A stretch of 64,000 nucleotides of DNA from Aestuariimicrobium soli (GTDB lineage Bacteria; Actinomycetota; Actinomycetes; Propionibacteriales; Propionibacteriaceae): positions 1 through 64,000 of the forward strand of contig NZ_JBPJSQ010000001.1 of NCBI RefSeq assembly GCF_051192575.1. The letters are read 5' to 3'. Below the pieces are notes generated by a model. The model was not told where the DNA came from. It saw only the letters and a list, made by a program, of their open reading frames with translations, and made no database searches. This document shows, piece after piece, positions 41,276-49,280 of this stretch. How positions within the stretch are numbered: the stretch's first letter is position 1; the number at the start of each line of letters is the position of its first letter. Both the position numbers and the translations under genes were made by a program.

Positions 41276-41319
41276 ACGGTAACCGACGGCCCCGAGAACC
41301 GCGAAATCGCGCGAGCGTG

Positions 41320-43164
41320 TCAGTCGACGACGCGGGCGGCCCCCTTGTCGGCCGACTGGGCGAACTTCGCGAAGATCTTCAGCGCCTGCGAGACCTCGCG
41401 CTGGCGGTTGGCGGGCTTCCAGCCCGTCGCCTGGCGGCGCGCGCGGCGCTCGGCCAGCACGTCGTCGGGCACGTCCAGGTGAATGCGTCGGTCGGGGATG
41501 GAGATCTCGATGATGTCCCCGTCCTCGACCAGGCCGATGGTGCCCCCGGCGGCCGCCTCGGGCGAGATGTGCCCGAGCGACAACCCGGACGAGCCACCCG
41601 AGAATCGTCCGTCGGTGATCAGGGCACACTTCGGGCCCAGACCGACACCCTTGAGGTACGAGGTGGGGTAGAGCATCTCCTGCATGCCGGGCCCGCCCTT
41701 GGGTCCCTCGTAACGCACGACGACCACGTCACCGGCCACGATCTTGCCGCCCAGGATCTGCTCGACGGCCTCGTCCTGCGACTCGGAGACCTTGGCGGTG
41801 CCCCGGAAGACCCACTGGTCCTCGGGCACGCCAGCGGTTTTGACGATGCAGCCGTCCTCGGCCAGGTTGCCGTAGAGCACGGCCAGGCCACCGTCGGCGG
41901 TGTAGGCGTGCTCCACCGAGCGAATGCAGCCGGACTCGGAGTCGGTGTCCAGACTCGACCAGCGGTTGGTCGACGAGAAGGCCTGGGTCGTCCGGACGCC
42001 ACCGGGGGCGGCGTACCACAGGTCCATCGCGTCATCAGAGGCCTTGCCCCCGCGCAGGTCCCAGTCGTCCATCCAGGCCTGCAGGCTGGGGGAGTGCACG
42101 GCGTGCACGTCGTTGTTCAGCAGGCCACCGCGGAAGAGTTCGCCCATGATGGCGGGGATGCCGCCGGCCCGGTGCACGTCTTCCATGTAGTAGTTGTGCG
42201 TGTTCGGCGCCACCTTGCAGATGCAGGGCGTGTGCCGCGACAGGTGGTCGATGTCGGGCTGGGTGAAGTCGACCCCGGCCTCGTGGGCGGCGGCGAGCAG
42301 GTGCAGCACGGTGTTGGTCGAGCCGCCCATGGCGATGTCGACGGTCATCGCGTTCTCGAACGCGGCCTTGCTGGCGATCGAGCGGGGCAGCACCGAATCG
42401 TCGTCACCGTCGTAGTATCGCTTGGCCAGATCGACGACCAGTCGTCCCGCGTTCTCGAACAAGCCCTTGCGCTGGGCAGCAGTGGCCAGGGTCGAGCCGT
42501 TGCCCGGCAACGACAGACCCAGCACCTCGGTCAGGCAGTTCATCGAGTTGGCGGTGAACATGCCGGAGCACGATCCACAGGTGGGGCAGGCATTCGCCTC
42601 GATGGTGTCGAGCTGGTTGTCGGGCACGGTCTGGTCGACGGCCTTGACCATCGCGTCGATCAGGTCGAGCCGGGTCTGCGCGGTCTGGGTGGTGGGGTCG
42701 ATGACCGCCGTGCCGGCCTCCATCGGGCCGCCCGAGACGAACACTGTGGGGATGTTCAGCCGGAGCGCCGCCAGCAGCATGCCGGGGGTGATCTTGTCGC
42801 AGTTCGAGATGCACACCAGGGCGTCGGCGCAGTGCGCGTTGACCATGAACTCGACGGCATCGGCGATGATCTCGCGCGACGGCAGCGAGTAGAGCATGCC
42901 GGCGTGGCCCATGGCGATGCCGTCGTCGACGGCGATGGTGTTGAACTCCTTGCCGACGCCCCCGGCCTCGGCGACGGCACCGGCGACGAGCTGCCCCATG
43001 TCCTTGAGGTGCACGTGCCCGGGCACGAACTGGGTGAAGGAGTTCGCGATCGCCACGATCGGCTTGCCGAAGTCGCTGTCACCCATGCCGGTGGCACGCC
43101 ACAGCGCGCGGGCGCCGGCCATGTTGCGGCCGTGGGTGGTGGTCTTGGAACGCAGTTCGGGCAT
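41320..43164 (-). CDS. ilvD: Dihydroxy-acid dehydratase
   Basis: A 614-residue Fe-S enzyme of valine, leucine and isoleucine synthesis. Cluster ligands are visible in ISNCDKITPGM and ANACPTCGSCSGMFTANS, with the substrate motif ITDGRFSGGSSGLSLGH near the end. The length matches the long E. coli-type IlvD. The start ATG has GGAGGA upstream. It lies on the minus strand just before the riboswitch and terC, and 1.2 kb from the divergent ilvBNC operon. Confidence 0.95.
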   Translation of the reverse strand: MPELRSKTTTHGRNMAGARALWRATGMGDSDFGKPIVAIANSFTQFVPGHVHLKDMGQLVAGAVAEAGGVGKEFNTIAVDDGIAMGHAGMLYSLPSREIIADAVEFMVNAHCADALVCISNCDKITPGMLLAALRLNIPTVFVSGGPMEAGTAVIDPTTQTAQTRLDLIDAMVKAVDQTVPDNQLDTIEANACPTCGSCSGMFTANSMNCLTEVLGLSLPGNGSTLATAAQRKGLFENAGRLVVDLAKRYYDGDDDSVLPRSIASKAAFENAMTVDIAMGGSTNTVLHLLAAAHEAGVDFTQPDIDHLSRHTPCICKVAPNTHNYYMEDVHRAGGIPAIMGELFRGGLLNNDVHAVHSPSLQAWMDDWDLRGGKASDDAMDLWYAAPGGVRTTQAFSSTNRWSSLDTDSESGCIRSVEHAYTADGGLAVLYGNLAEDGCIVKTAGVPEDQWVFRGTAKVSESQDEAVEQILGGKIVAGDVVVVRYEGPKGGPGMQEMLYPTSYLKGVGLGPKCALITDGRFSGGSSGLSLGHISPEAAAGGTIGLVEDGDIIEISIPDRRIHLDVPDDVLAERRARRQATGWKPANRQREVSQALKIFAKFAQSADKGAARVVD

Positions 43165-43192
43165 CAGTTCCTCCAGAGAAGTGCTCCCGTCC

Positions 43193-43198
43193 AGACTA
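43193..43198 (-). promoter_or_regulatory. Putative -10 box for ilvD
   Basis: TAGTCT on the minus strand lies about 28 bases before the ilvD ATG, leaving a short leader with GGAGGA as ribosome binding site. Confidence 0.4.
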
Positions 43199-43281
43199 GG
43201 CCGTCGGGCGAGGGCGGGCCCGGCTCGTCCGCACTGGGAGCCGCCGAGCTCGGCGCTGGGACCCCGAACGAGAACGCAGAA

Positions 43282-43311
43282 CGGGCGGCCCGGATCTCTC
43301 CGGGCCGCCCG
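43282..43311 (-). terminator. Strong hairpin terminator between the membrane-protein gene and ilvD
   Basis: A perfect 12-bp GC stem (43282-43293 with 43300-43311) with a 6-nt loop. On the minus strand a T-rich stretch (TTCTGCGTTCTCGTTC) follows. It lies just after the end of the gene at 43334-43903. Confidence 0.8.
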
Positions 43312-43333
43312 TGTCGGGGTGGGGTGAGCCGCC

Positions 43334-43903
43334 TCACTCGGCGGCGACGCGCTCCTTGCGGTTGGCCACCGAGAAGAAGCCCCAGCCGTAGACCAGGTTC
43401 ATGAGGCCCATGCCGACCACGAAGGCGGCCACGCCGTAGGTGATCACCGAGCTGAACAGCGAGGTGCGCAGGAAGGCGCCGTTCATCTGAGTGGTGCGCT
43501 GGCCGGTGTACTTGGCCAGGTCAGCCTTCAGCTGGGTCAGCTCGGGGCTGGCCTCGATCTTGGCGACCACGTCGGCGTCGGTGCTGGTGAGGTCGTCGAC
43601 TCCCAGCTCCTTGGCCTTGTTCTTGGCCTGGGTCTGCAGGGCACCGAGCTCGGCGTAGGTCTTGCCGTCGCTGCCGGCGGTGGCGTGGTGCTTGATGATC
43701 TCGGCCTGACCGAAGGCGGTGATCGGGCCAGCCACGTTCTTGCCAGCGACCTTGATGCCCATGACGGGGGCGGCGTCGGCAGCGACGGTGATGCGCTCGT
43801 CCTTGAGCTGCGAGGTGACGACACCCCAGGTGACAGCTCCGGCGACGATCATGACCAGGCCAGCGACGAAGGAGATGATTCCGACGATCTTGGTGGGCTT
43901 CAT
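43334..43903 (-). CDS. Conserved actinobacterial two-helix membrane protein
   Basis: A 189-residue protein with one membrane segment at each end (IVGIISFVAGLVMIVAGAVTW and VITYGVAAFVVGMGLMNLVYG, in part) and an extracytoplasmic middle domain of about 110 residues containing the conserved ITAFGQAEIIKHHA...GKTYAELG. Proteins of this shape are often labelled aromatic ring-opening dioxygenase LigA in databases, but nothing here suggests dioxygenase activity. The function is unknown. The ATG has AAAGG about nine bases upstream. It is flanked by inverted repeats upstream and a terminator downstream, so it is probably monocistronic. Confidence 0.75.
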   Translation of the reverse strand: MKPTKIVGIISFVAGLVMIVAGAVTWGVVTSQLKDERITVAADAAPVMGIKVAGKNVAGPITAFGQAEIIKHHATAGSDGKTYAELGALQTQAKNKAKELGVDDLTSTDADVVAKIEASPELTQLKADLAKYTGQRTTQMNGAFLRTSLFSSVITYGVAAFVVGMGLMNLVYGWGFFSVANRKERVAAE

Positions 43904-43953
43904 GGGAGGGACCTTTCGAACATCTGCGGACGAGCTGGGGTTTCGTCCCAGCC

Positions 43954-43980
43954 CTTGCTACGACGTCGTGTCGTAGCAAG
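43954..43980. promoter_or_regulatory. Inverted repeat, possible operator
   Basis: CTTGCTACGAC (43954-43964) and GTCGTAGCAAG (43970-43980) pair perfectly around 5 bp. A second inverted repeat, GCTGGG (43934-43939) with CCCAGC (43947-43952), lies next to it. Both sit 30-75 bp upstream of the membrane-protein gene start on the minus strand. Confidence 0.55.
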
Positions 43981-44170
43981 ATGAACGCTACGGCGGTGAT
44001 TGAACGCTGAAATGGGCGACCCCCCTGAATTGCGGCTCGCGGGTGCGCGGCATCATGGAGGGGACGCGGATGTCAGCCACCTCGCCTCGCTGGCTCGCCT
44101 CGCTGTAGGTCGGGCAGACGTCCTCGTCCACGATGCGAGAGGGGAACCCACCGGCCACCGGACGCCGGGG

Positions 44171-44176
44171 TATGGT
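44171..44176 (+). promoter_or_regulatory. -10 box of the ilvBNC promoter
   Basis: TATGGT ends six bases before the GTG of the leader peptide, so the attenuator transcript would start at or next to that codon. Confidence 0.65.
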
Positions 44177-44182
44177 GAACCC

Positions 44183-44215
44183 GTGCGCACGATCCTCGTA
44201 CTCCACCAGCGCTGA
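44183..44215 (+). CDS. ilv leader peptide (attenuation)
   Basis: A 10-codon frame GTG-CGC-ACG-ATC-CTC-GTA-CTC-CAC-CAG-CGC-TGA encodes MRTILVLHQR. Four consecutive codons specify Ile, Leu, Val and Leu, all three branched-chain amino acids, just as in known ilvB leaders of streptomycetes. Stalling here when charged tRNA is scarce would favour antitermination. It is apparently leaderless and lies 25 nt before the attenuator hairpin. Confidence 0.85.
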   Translation: MRTILVLHQR

Positions 44216-44239
44216 ACCGACCAGCAGTCGACTCAGCGC

Positions 44240-44275
44240 ACCCTCGTATGCCCCAGGAGGCAGCGGGGGTTTTTT
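44240..44275 (+). terminator. ilvBNC attenuator terminator
   Basis: ACCCTCG (44240-44246) pairs with CGGGGGT (44264-44270), and TGCC (44249-44252) with GGCA (44259-44262), giving an 11-bp stem with a small internal loop. It is followed by six T residues (44270-44275). It lies between the leader peptide and ilvB. Confidence 0.85.
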
Positions 44276-44360
44276 GTTGTCAGGGACGATCCACGCACAC
44301 CGGCCCATCCGGGCCACCGACACCCCGCCCACCGACGGGCACCGAGGAAAGGGAGACACC

Positions 44361-46103
44361 ATGGCAGGTGACCACACACCTGAGATGACCGGCGCGCAGG
44401 CGCTGGTGGCTTCGCTCGAGAAGCTCGATGTCGACGTAATCTTCGGCATCCCCGGCGGCGCGATCCTGCCGGCCTACGACCCGCTCTACGACTCCAAGGT
44501 GCGCCACATCCTCGTTCGTCACGAGCAGGGTGCCGGTCACGCCGCCGAGGGCTACGCCGCCTCCACCGGACGGGTCGGGGTGTGCATGGCCACCTCCGGC
44601 CCCGGGGCCACCAACCTGGTCACGCCACTGGCCGACGCCTACATGGACTCCGTGCCGATCGTGGCCATCACCGGTCAGGTGCACTCGGCCTTCATCGGCA
44701 CCGATGCCTTCCAGGAGGCAGACATCCGCGGCATCACCATGCCGATCACCAAGCACAACTTCCTGGTCACACGCGTCGAGGACATTCCGCAGGCCCTCAA
44801 GGAGGCCTTCCACATCGCGGCCTCGGGTCGTCCGGGCCCCGTGTTGGTCGACATCGCCAAGGATGCCCTGCAGAACTCGGCGCCGTTCGTGTGGCCGGGT
44901 GCGGTCAAGATCCCCAGCTACCGGCCCACGGTCAAGCCGCACGTGTTGCAGATTCGCCAGGCCGTCAAGTTGATCGCCGATGCCAAGCGGCCGGTGCTCT
45001 ACATCGGTGGCGGTGTGGTGAGGGCCGAGGCGTCGTCCGAACTGAAGGCATTCGTCGAGAAGACCGGTATTCCGGTGGTGACCACCCTGATGGCCCGGGG
45101 TGCCTTCCCTGACAGCCACGAACTGGCAATGGGCATGCCCGGCATGCACGGCACTGTCTCGGCGGTGGGTGCGTTGCAGCGATCCGACCTGCTGATCACC
45201 ATCGGTGCCCGGTTCGACGACCGGGTGACGGGACGGCTCGACACGTTCGCCCCCGAGGCCAAGGTCATCCACGCCGACATCGACCCCGCCGAGATCTCGA
45301 AGAACCGGGTCGCCGACGTGCCGATCGTGGGCGACGCCAAGAACGTGCTCAAGGAGCTCAACGAGCAGATCAGCAAGGTCGACTGTGCCGACATCTCGGA
45401 ATGGGTCACCTACGTCACGGGCCTGAAGAAGCGCTACCCCGTGGCCTACGAGCTGCCCGAGACGGGCGAACTGAGCCCGCAGTACGTGATCAAGCGGCTG
45501 GGCGACATCGCCGGCCCCGACACGATCTGGGCCGCCGGCGTCGGCCAGCATCAGATGTGGTCGGCACAGTTGTTGCCCTTCGAGCGGCCCGACAGGTGGC
45601 TGAACTCCGGCGGCGCCGGGACGATGGGCTACTGCGTGCCGGCGGCGATGGGCGCCAAGGTCGGCAACCCCGACCAGGTGGTCTGGGGCATCGACGGTGA
45701 CGGCTGTTTCCAGATGACCAACCAGGAACTGGTGACCTGCGCGCTCAACGACATCCCGGTCAAGATCGCGGTCATCAACAACCAGGTGCTCGGCATGGTG
45801 CGCCAGTGGCAGACCCTGTTCTACGAGTCGCGCTACTCGAACACCGAACTGCACAGCCAGCGGGTGCCCGACTTCGTGAAGCTGGCCGAGGCGATGGGGT
45901 GCGTGGGGCTGCGCGCCGAGACCCCCGACCAGGTCGACGACGTGATCAATCAGGCCATGGCCATCAATGACCGCCCCGTGGTCGTCGAGTTCGTGGTCAA
46001 CAAGGACGCCATGGTGTGGCCGATGGTGGCCGCCGGCACCAGCAACGACGAGATCAAGATCGCGCGCGACCTCGCGCCCGACTGGGAGGAGGAGGTCCTG
46101 TGA
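44361..46103 (+). CDS. ilvB: Acetolactate synthase large subunit
   Basis: A 580-residue thiamine-diphosphate enzyme making acetolactate or acetohydroxybutyrate. The catalytic Glu is in VRHEQGAGHAAEGYA, the FAD region follows, and the ThDP/Mg motif runs from IDGDGCFQMTNQEL to VINNQVLGMV. ATG 44361 has AAGGGAG six bases upstream; upstream in-frame codons belong to the leader. It overlaps ilvN by 4 nt and is the first gene of the attenuated ilvBNC operon. Confidence 0.96.
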   Translation: MAGDHTPEMTGAQALVASLEKLDVDVIFGIPGGAILPAYDPLYDSKVRHILVRHEQGAGHAAEGYAASTGRVGVCMATSGPGATNLVTPLADAYMDSVPIVAITGQVHSAFIGTDAFQEADIRGITMPITKHNFLVTRVEDIPQALKEAFHIAASGRPGPVLVDIAKDALQNSAPFVWPGAVKIPSYRPTVKPHVLQIRQAVKLIADAKRPVLYIGGGVVRAEASSELKAFVEKTGIPVVTTLMARGAFPDSHELAMGMPGMHGTVSAVGALQRSDLLITIGARFDDRVTGRLDTFAPEAKVIHADIDPAEISKNRVADVPIVGDAKNVLKELNEQISKVDCADISEWVTYVTGLKKRYPVAYELPETGELSPQYVIKRLGDIAGPDTIWAAGVGQHQMWSAQLLPFERPDRWLNSGGAGTMGYCVPAAMGAKVGNPDQVVWGIDGDGCFQMTNQELVTCALNDIPVKIAVINNQVLGMVRQWQTLFYESRYSNTELHSQRVPDFVKLAEAMGCVGLRAETPDQVDDVINQAMAINDRPVVVEFVVNKDAMVWPMVAAGTSNDEIKIARDLAPDWEEEVL

Positions 46104-46636
46104 GCTCGCACACGCTCTCGGTCCTGGTTCACAACAAGCCGGGCGTTCTCGCCCGCATCGCCGGACTGTTCTCGCGTCGCGGCTTCAACATCGAGTCGCT
46201 CACCGTCGGCCAGACCGAGAAGCCCGAGCTGTCGCGCATGACGGTGGTGGCCGAGGTTGAGGACCCGCTCGTGCTCGAGCAGATCGTCAAGCAGCTCAAC
46301 AAGCTCATCGAGGTGCACAAGGTGCTCGAACTCGACGAGGCCTCGGTGCTGCGCCAGCTGGTGCTGGTGAAGGTGCGCTCCGACATCGACAACCGATCCA
46401 AGATCGTCGACACCGTCAACCTGTTCCGCGGCAAGGCGGTCGACGTCAGCCACGAGTCACTCACCATCGAGGCCACGGGCTCGCACGAGAAGATCCAGGC
46501 ACTGCTGGCGATGCTCGAACCCTTCGGCGTGCTCGAGATCGTCACCTCGGGTCACGTGGCCCTGGGTCGCGGCTCCCGCGCCATGACCGATCGCACCCGT
46601 TCCGACATCCGCCGCGACAAGGAACAGCAGGGCTGA
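46100..46636 (+). CDS. ilvN: Acetolactate synthase regulatory subunit
   Basis: A 178-residue regulatory subunit with an N-terminal ACT domain (HTLSVLVHNKPGVLARIAGLF) that binds valine and a C-terminal domain (KIQALLAMLEPFGVLEIVTSG). GTG 46100 overlaps the ilvB stop and has the GGAGGAGGAGG ribosome site. The length is usual for the long IlvN form in actinobacteria. Confidence 0.95.
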   Translation: MSSHTLSVLVHNKPGVLARIAGLFSRRGFNIESLTVGQTEKPELSRMTVVAEVEDPLVLEQIVKQLNKLIEVHKVLELDEASVLRQLVLVKVRSDIDNRSKIVDTVNLFRGKAVDVSHESLTIEATGSHEKIQALLAMLEPFGVLEIVTSGHVALGRGSRAMTDRTRSDIRRDKEQQG

Positions 46637-46649
46637 TCGAGTCCTGATC

Positions 46650-46671
46650 GCGGACGAGGGCCCTCGTCCGC
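46650..46671. repeat. 22-bp perfect palindrome between ilvN and ilvC
   Basis: GCGGACGAGGG (46650-46660) is followed immediately by its exact reverse complement (46661-46671). It contains the CGGACGA/TCGTCCG word on both arms. It lies 14 nt after ilvN and 52 nt before ilvC and could form a hairpin or bind a protein. Confidence 0.85.
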
Positions 46672-46723
46672 CCGTTCACACGCAACAATCTACGAACCAC
46701 ACATCACGAGGAGAACCACTGCC

Positions 46724-47755
46724 ATGGCAGCAAAGATGTACTACGACGCCGATGCCGACCTGTCGCTCATCCAGAACCGTCACGTCGCCGTGATCGGCTA
46801 CGGCTCGCAGGGCCACGCCCACGCGCTCAACCTGCGCGACTCGGGCGTCGACGTGCGCGTCGGCCTGGCCGAGGGCTCGAAGTCGCGCGATAAGGCGGAG
46901 GCTGCCGGCCTGCGCGTGGTGAGCGTCGCCGAGGCCGTCGAGGAGGCCGACCTGGTGATGATCCTCGTTCCCGACCAGGTGCAGCGCAAGGTCTACGCCG
47001 AAGAGATCGCCCCCAACCTGGCCAAGGGTGACGCCCTGTTCTTCGCCCACGGCTTCAACATCCGCTTCGGATACATCGAGGCTCCCGAGGGCGTCGACGT
47101 CTGCATGGTTGCCCCCAAGGGCCCCGGCCACCTGGTGCGCCGCGAGTACGCCGACGGACGAGGCGTGCCCGTGCTGGTCGCCGTCGAGAAGAACGAGTCG
47201 GGCAAGGCCCTCGAGCTCGCGCTGGCGTACGCCCGGGCCATCGGTGGCCTGCGCGCGGGTGGCATCGAGACCACCTTCACCGAGGAGACCGAGACCGACC
47301 TGTTCGGCGAGCAGGCGGTGCTGTGTGGTGGCGCCTCCGCGCTGGTGCAGGCCGGGTTCGAGACCCTCGTCGAGGCCGGGTACCAGCCCGAGGTGGCCTA
47401 CTTCGAGTGCCTGCACGAGCTCAAGCTGATCGTCGACCTGATGTACGAGGGCGGCATCGCCAAGCAGCGCTGGTCGGTCTCGGACACCGCCGAGTTCGGT
47501 GACTACGTCTCGGGCCCCCGCGTCATCGACGCCCGGGTCAAGGAGAACATGAAGGCCGTGCTGACCGACGTGCAGAACGGCGCCTTCGCGAAGCGCTTCA
47601 TCGACGACCAGGACGCGGGCGCTCCCGAGTTCAAGGCGTTCCGTGAGGCCGGCGAGAAGCACCCGATCGAGGAGACCGGTCGTGAACTGCGCAAGCTGAT
47701 GGCGTGGGTCAAGTCGTCCGACTCGGACTACACCGAGGGCACCGCCGCCCGCTGA
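46724..47755 (+). CDS. ilvC: Ketol-acid reductoisomerase (NADP+)
   Basis: A 343-residue class I reductoisomerase, the second common step of branched-chain amino acid synthesis. The NADPH loop is VIGYGSQGHAHALNLRDSG, the metal ligands are in LFGEQAVLCGG and YFECLHELKLIVDLMYEGG. GAGGAG precedes the ATG by about ten bases. It completes the ilvBNC operon. A weak GC hairpin (47762-47768 with 47788-47794) and the first palindromic element follow. Confidence 0.96.
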   Translation: MAAKMYYDADADLSLIQNRHVAVIGYGSQGHAHALNLRDSGVDVRVGLAEGSKSRDKAEAAGLRVVSVAEAVEEADLVMILVPDQVQRKVYAEEIAPNLAKGDALFFAHGFNIRFGYIEAPEGVDVCMVAPKGPGHLVRREYADGRGVPVLVAVEKNESGKALELALAYARAIGGLRAGGIETTFTEETETDLFGEQAVLCGGASALVQAGFETLVEAGYQPEVAYFECLHELKLIVDLMYEGGIAKQRWSVSDTAEFGDYVSGPRVIDARVKENMKAVLTDVQNGAFAKRFIDDQDAGAPEFKAFREAGEKHPIEETGRELRKLMAWVKSSDSDYTEGTAAR

Positions 47756-47840
47756 TCCCAGCTGCGGGTGGGGCTTGGTCCCAGCAGCCCGCAGAGCATC
47801 GCCGTCGGGCGCCACGCCGCATTCGGCACAAACCGGCACC

Positions 47841-47884
47841 AAAACGTGCGACCCCCAGGAAGATTCCTGGGGGTCGCACGTTTT
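47841..47884. terminator. Palindromic element copy 1, terminator-like
   Basis: A perfect 20-bp stem (47841-47860 with 47865-47884) with loop AGAT. The arms begin AAAACGTGCGACCCCC and end with TTTT, so it would work as a terminator in both directions, for ilvC on the plus strand and the CBS remnant on the minus strand. Near-identical copies lie at 48239 and 51357. Confidence 0.85.
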
Positions 47885-47912
47885 CGTGTGAGTCTGTGGC
47901 GAGCGACGACGG

Positions 47913-48188
47913 TCAGCGACTGATGGCCTCGACCACGTCTCCGGTCGCCGCGTTCGACAACTGGCGTGCCAGGTCGGCCTGACTGATGATGCCCACGACC
48001 TGGTCGCCCTCGACCACCAGCAGTCGGCGCAGTTGGTTGCCGGCCAGAGCCTGGGCGACCTCGTCGGACGAGGCATCGGGTGCCACCGACACGAGGTGGT
48101 GGCTGCAGCATTCCTCGACGGTCTCCTTGTCGACGTCGAGCCCGGCGGCGAGCCCCTTGACGACCAGATCGGTTCTGCTGTTTCGACC
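47913..48188 (-). pseudogene. Truncated CBS-domain gene (Hrp1-like remnant)
   Basis: The minus strand reads in one open frame ...RTDLVVKGLAAGLDVDKETV...SDEVAQALAGNQLRRLLVVEGDQVVGIISQADLARQL... ending in TGA at 47913. This matches the second half of two-CBS-domain proteins such as mycobacterial Hrp1 (Rv2626c), from the end of the first CBS domain onward. The expected first 60 residues are missing: an in-frame TAG (48189-48191) precedes the match and no ATG is available. Palindromic element copy 2 lies just upstream. It is best read as a decayed gene; translation from an internal GTG cannot be excluded. Confidence 0.75.
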
Positions 48189-48238
48189 CTAACCCGCGAG
48201 GCGCGCCTCAGTTGCTGGCTGCCGGGCAAACCGGCACC

Positions 48239-48282
48239 AAAACGTGCGGCCCCCAGGAATTTTCCTGGGGGTCGCACGTTTT
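48239..48282. terminator. Palindromic element copy 2
   Basis: A 20-bp stem with one G-T pair (48239-48258 with 48263-48282) and loop ATTT. It shares the flanking CAAACCGGCACC on the left and CGTGCGAGTCTG on the right with copy 1, apart from a few changes. Confidence 0.85.
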
Positions 48283-48353
48283 CGTGCGAGTCTGCGGAGG
48301 GGTTCGGCTGGCGGGGGCTCGGCCATCGGGTGCCTCGGCCAGCACGTCTCGGC

Positions 48354-48359
48354 TAGCGT
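48354..48359 (+). promoter_or_regulatory. Putative leaderless -10 box (kinase-like gene)
   Basis: TAGCGT is followed by six bases and the GTG start codon at 48366. Confidence 0.5.
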
Positions 48360-48365
48360 GACCGA

Positions 48366-49223
48366 GTGATCGTGCACCACCTCGACGGTTGTCCCGTGCG
48401 CCTGCGCCAGCCCTGCGACCTGTCGTGGGTCGCCGACCTGGGCACCGTGTTCGCCGTCTTCGACGAGCAGGACTCGGGCAACCTGTGTCTGGGGGTGACC
48501 ACTTCGACCGGGGAGCGGCTCTTCGGCAAGTACGCCGGGGCCGCCACCACCGAGTACGAGGGGACGATCGCCGACGCCGTGGCCCGCCTCCGCCATGCCG
48601 GGGAGGTCTTCGAGGCGTTGGCGCACCCGAGCCTCGTCCGGTTGAGGGAGCGGCGTGACGCGGGGCTGACCCCCGACGGTGAGCCCGGCCACCTGCTCGT
48701 CTTCGACTGGACCGACGCGGTGCCGCTCGGGCGACAGTACGGACGAGCCGCCGAGGTCCGCGCCCTGCCGGTGGCGCAACGCGTCGACCTGGTGACCCGC
48801 ATCATCGAGTTCCACGTGCAGGCGGCCGACCGTGGCTGGCAGTGCGTCGATCTCTACGACGGCAGCGTGATGGTCGACCTCGGAGCCGACCCGGCCCGCC
48901 TGGTGCTGTGTGACGTCGACATGTATCAACGTGCACCCCTGACCAACACCATGGGCCGCATGTGGGGGTCGACCAGGTTCATGGCCCCCGAGGAGTTCAC
49001 CCTGGGCGCCGCACTGGACGAACGCACCACCGTGTTCACGCTGGGCTCGCTGGCGCACGCGTTGCTGGGCGACAGCGACACCAAGGCCCGCGGGGACTGG
49101 GAGGCCGACCAGCGGCGATTCGACGTGTGCCATCGCGCCCGCAGCGCCAACCGGGCGGGGCGTCACGCCACCGCCGCCGAGCTGCTGACCGACTGGATCG
49201 GGCCGGACTTGGGTGGGTCTTGA
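48366..49223 (+). CDS. Protein kinase-like protein, divergent
   Basis: A 285-residue protein with the outline of a Ser/Thr kinase fold. ERLFGKYAGA offers the ATP lysine (residue 55); VDLYDGSVMVDLG (161-173) stands where the HRD-N catalytic loop should be; LCDVDMY (181-187) resembles the DFG metal loop; GSTRFMAPEEF (201-211) is a clear APE activation segment; TLGSLAHALLGD (225-236) matches subdomain IX. The glycine-rich loop is weak and the HRD motif is altered, so it may be an atypical kinase or a pseudokinase. No transmembrane or PASTA region follows. It stands alone, with an apparently leaderless GTG start. Confidence 0.7.
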   Translation: MIVHHLDGCPVRLRQPCDLSWVADLGTVFAVFDEQDSGNLCLGVTTSTGERLFGKYAGAATTEYEGTIADAVARLRHAGEVFEALAHPSLVRLRERRDAGLTPDGEPGHLLVFDWTDAVPLGRQYGRAAEVRALPVAQRVDLVTRIIEFHVQAADRGWQCVDLYDGSVMVDLGADPARLVLCDVDMYQRAPLTNTMGRMWGSTRFMAPEEFTLGAALDERTTVFTLGSLAHALLGDSDTKARGDWEADQRRFDVCHRARSANRAGRHATAAELLTDWIGPDLGGS

Positions 49224-49252
49224 GCTGGCTGGGTTCTGAGCCGCCCACCCGA

Positions 49253-49258
49253 TAGCCT
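49253..49258 (+). promoter_or_regulatory. Putative -10 box for nfeD-flotillin
   Basis: TAGCCT lies 22 bases before the ATG of the NfeD gene, which has GGAAGG as ribosome binding site. Confidence 0.4.
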
Positions 49259-49280
49259 CGGGACAGCGGAAGGCAGTCAG

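Noticed and set aside
41276..41281. TACCGT on the minus strand as promoter of the riboswitch
   Set aside because: It would start transcription inside the 5' arm of the aptamer helix, so the true start must be further upstream.
44000..44182. Longer frame ending with the ilv leader peptide
   Set aside because: Only the last ten codons match known ilv leaders, and the promoter lies inside the longer frame.
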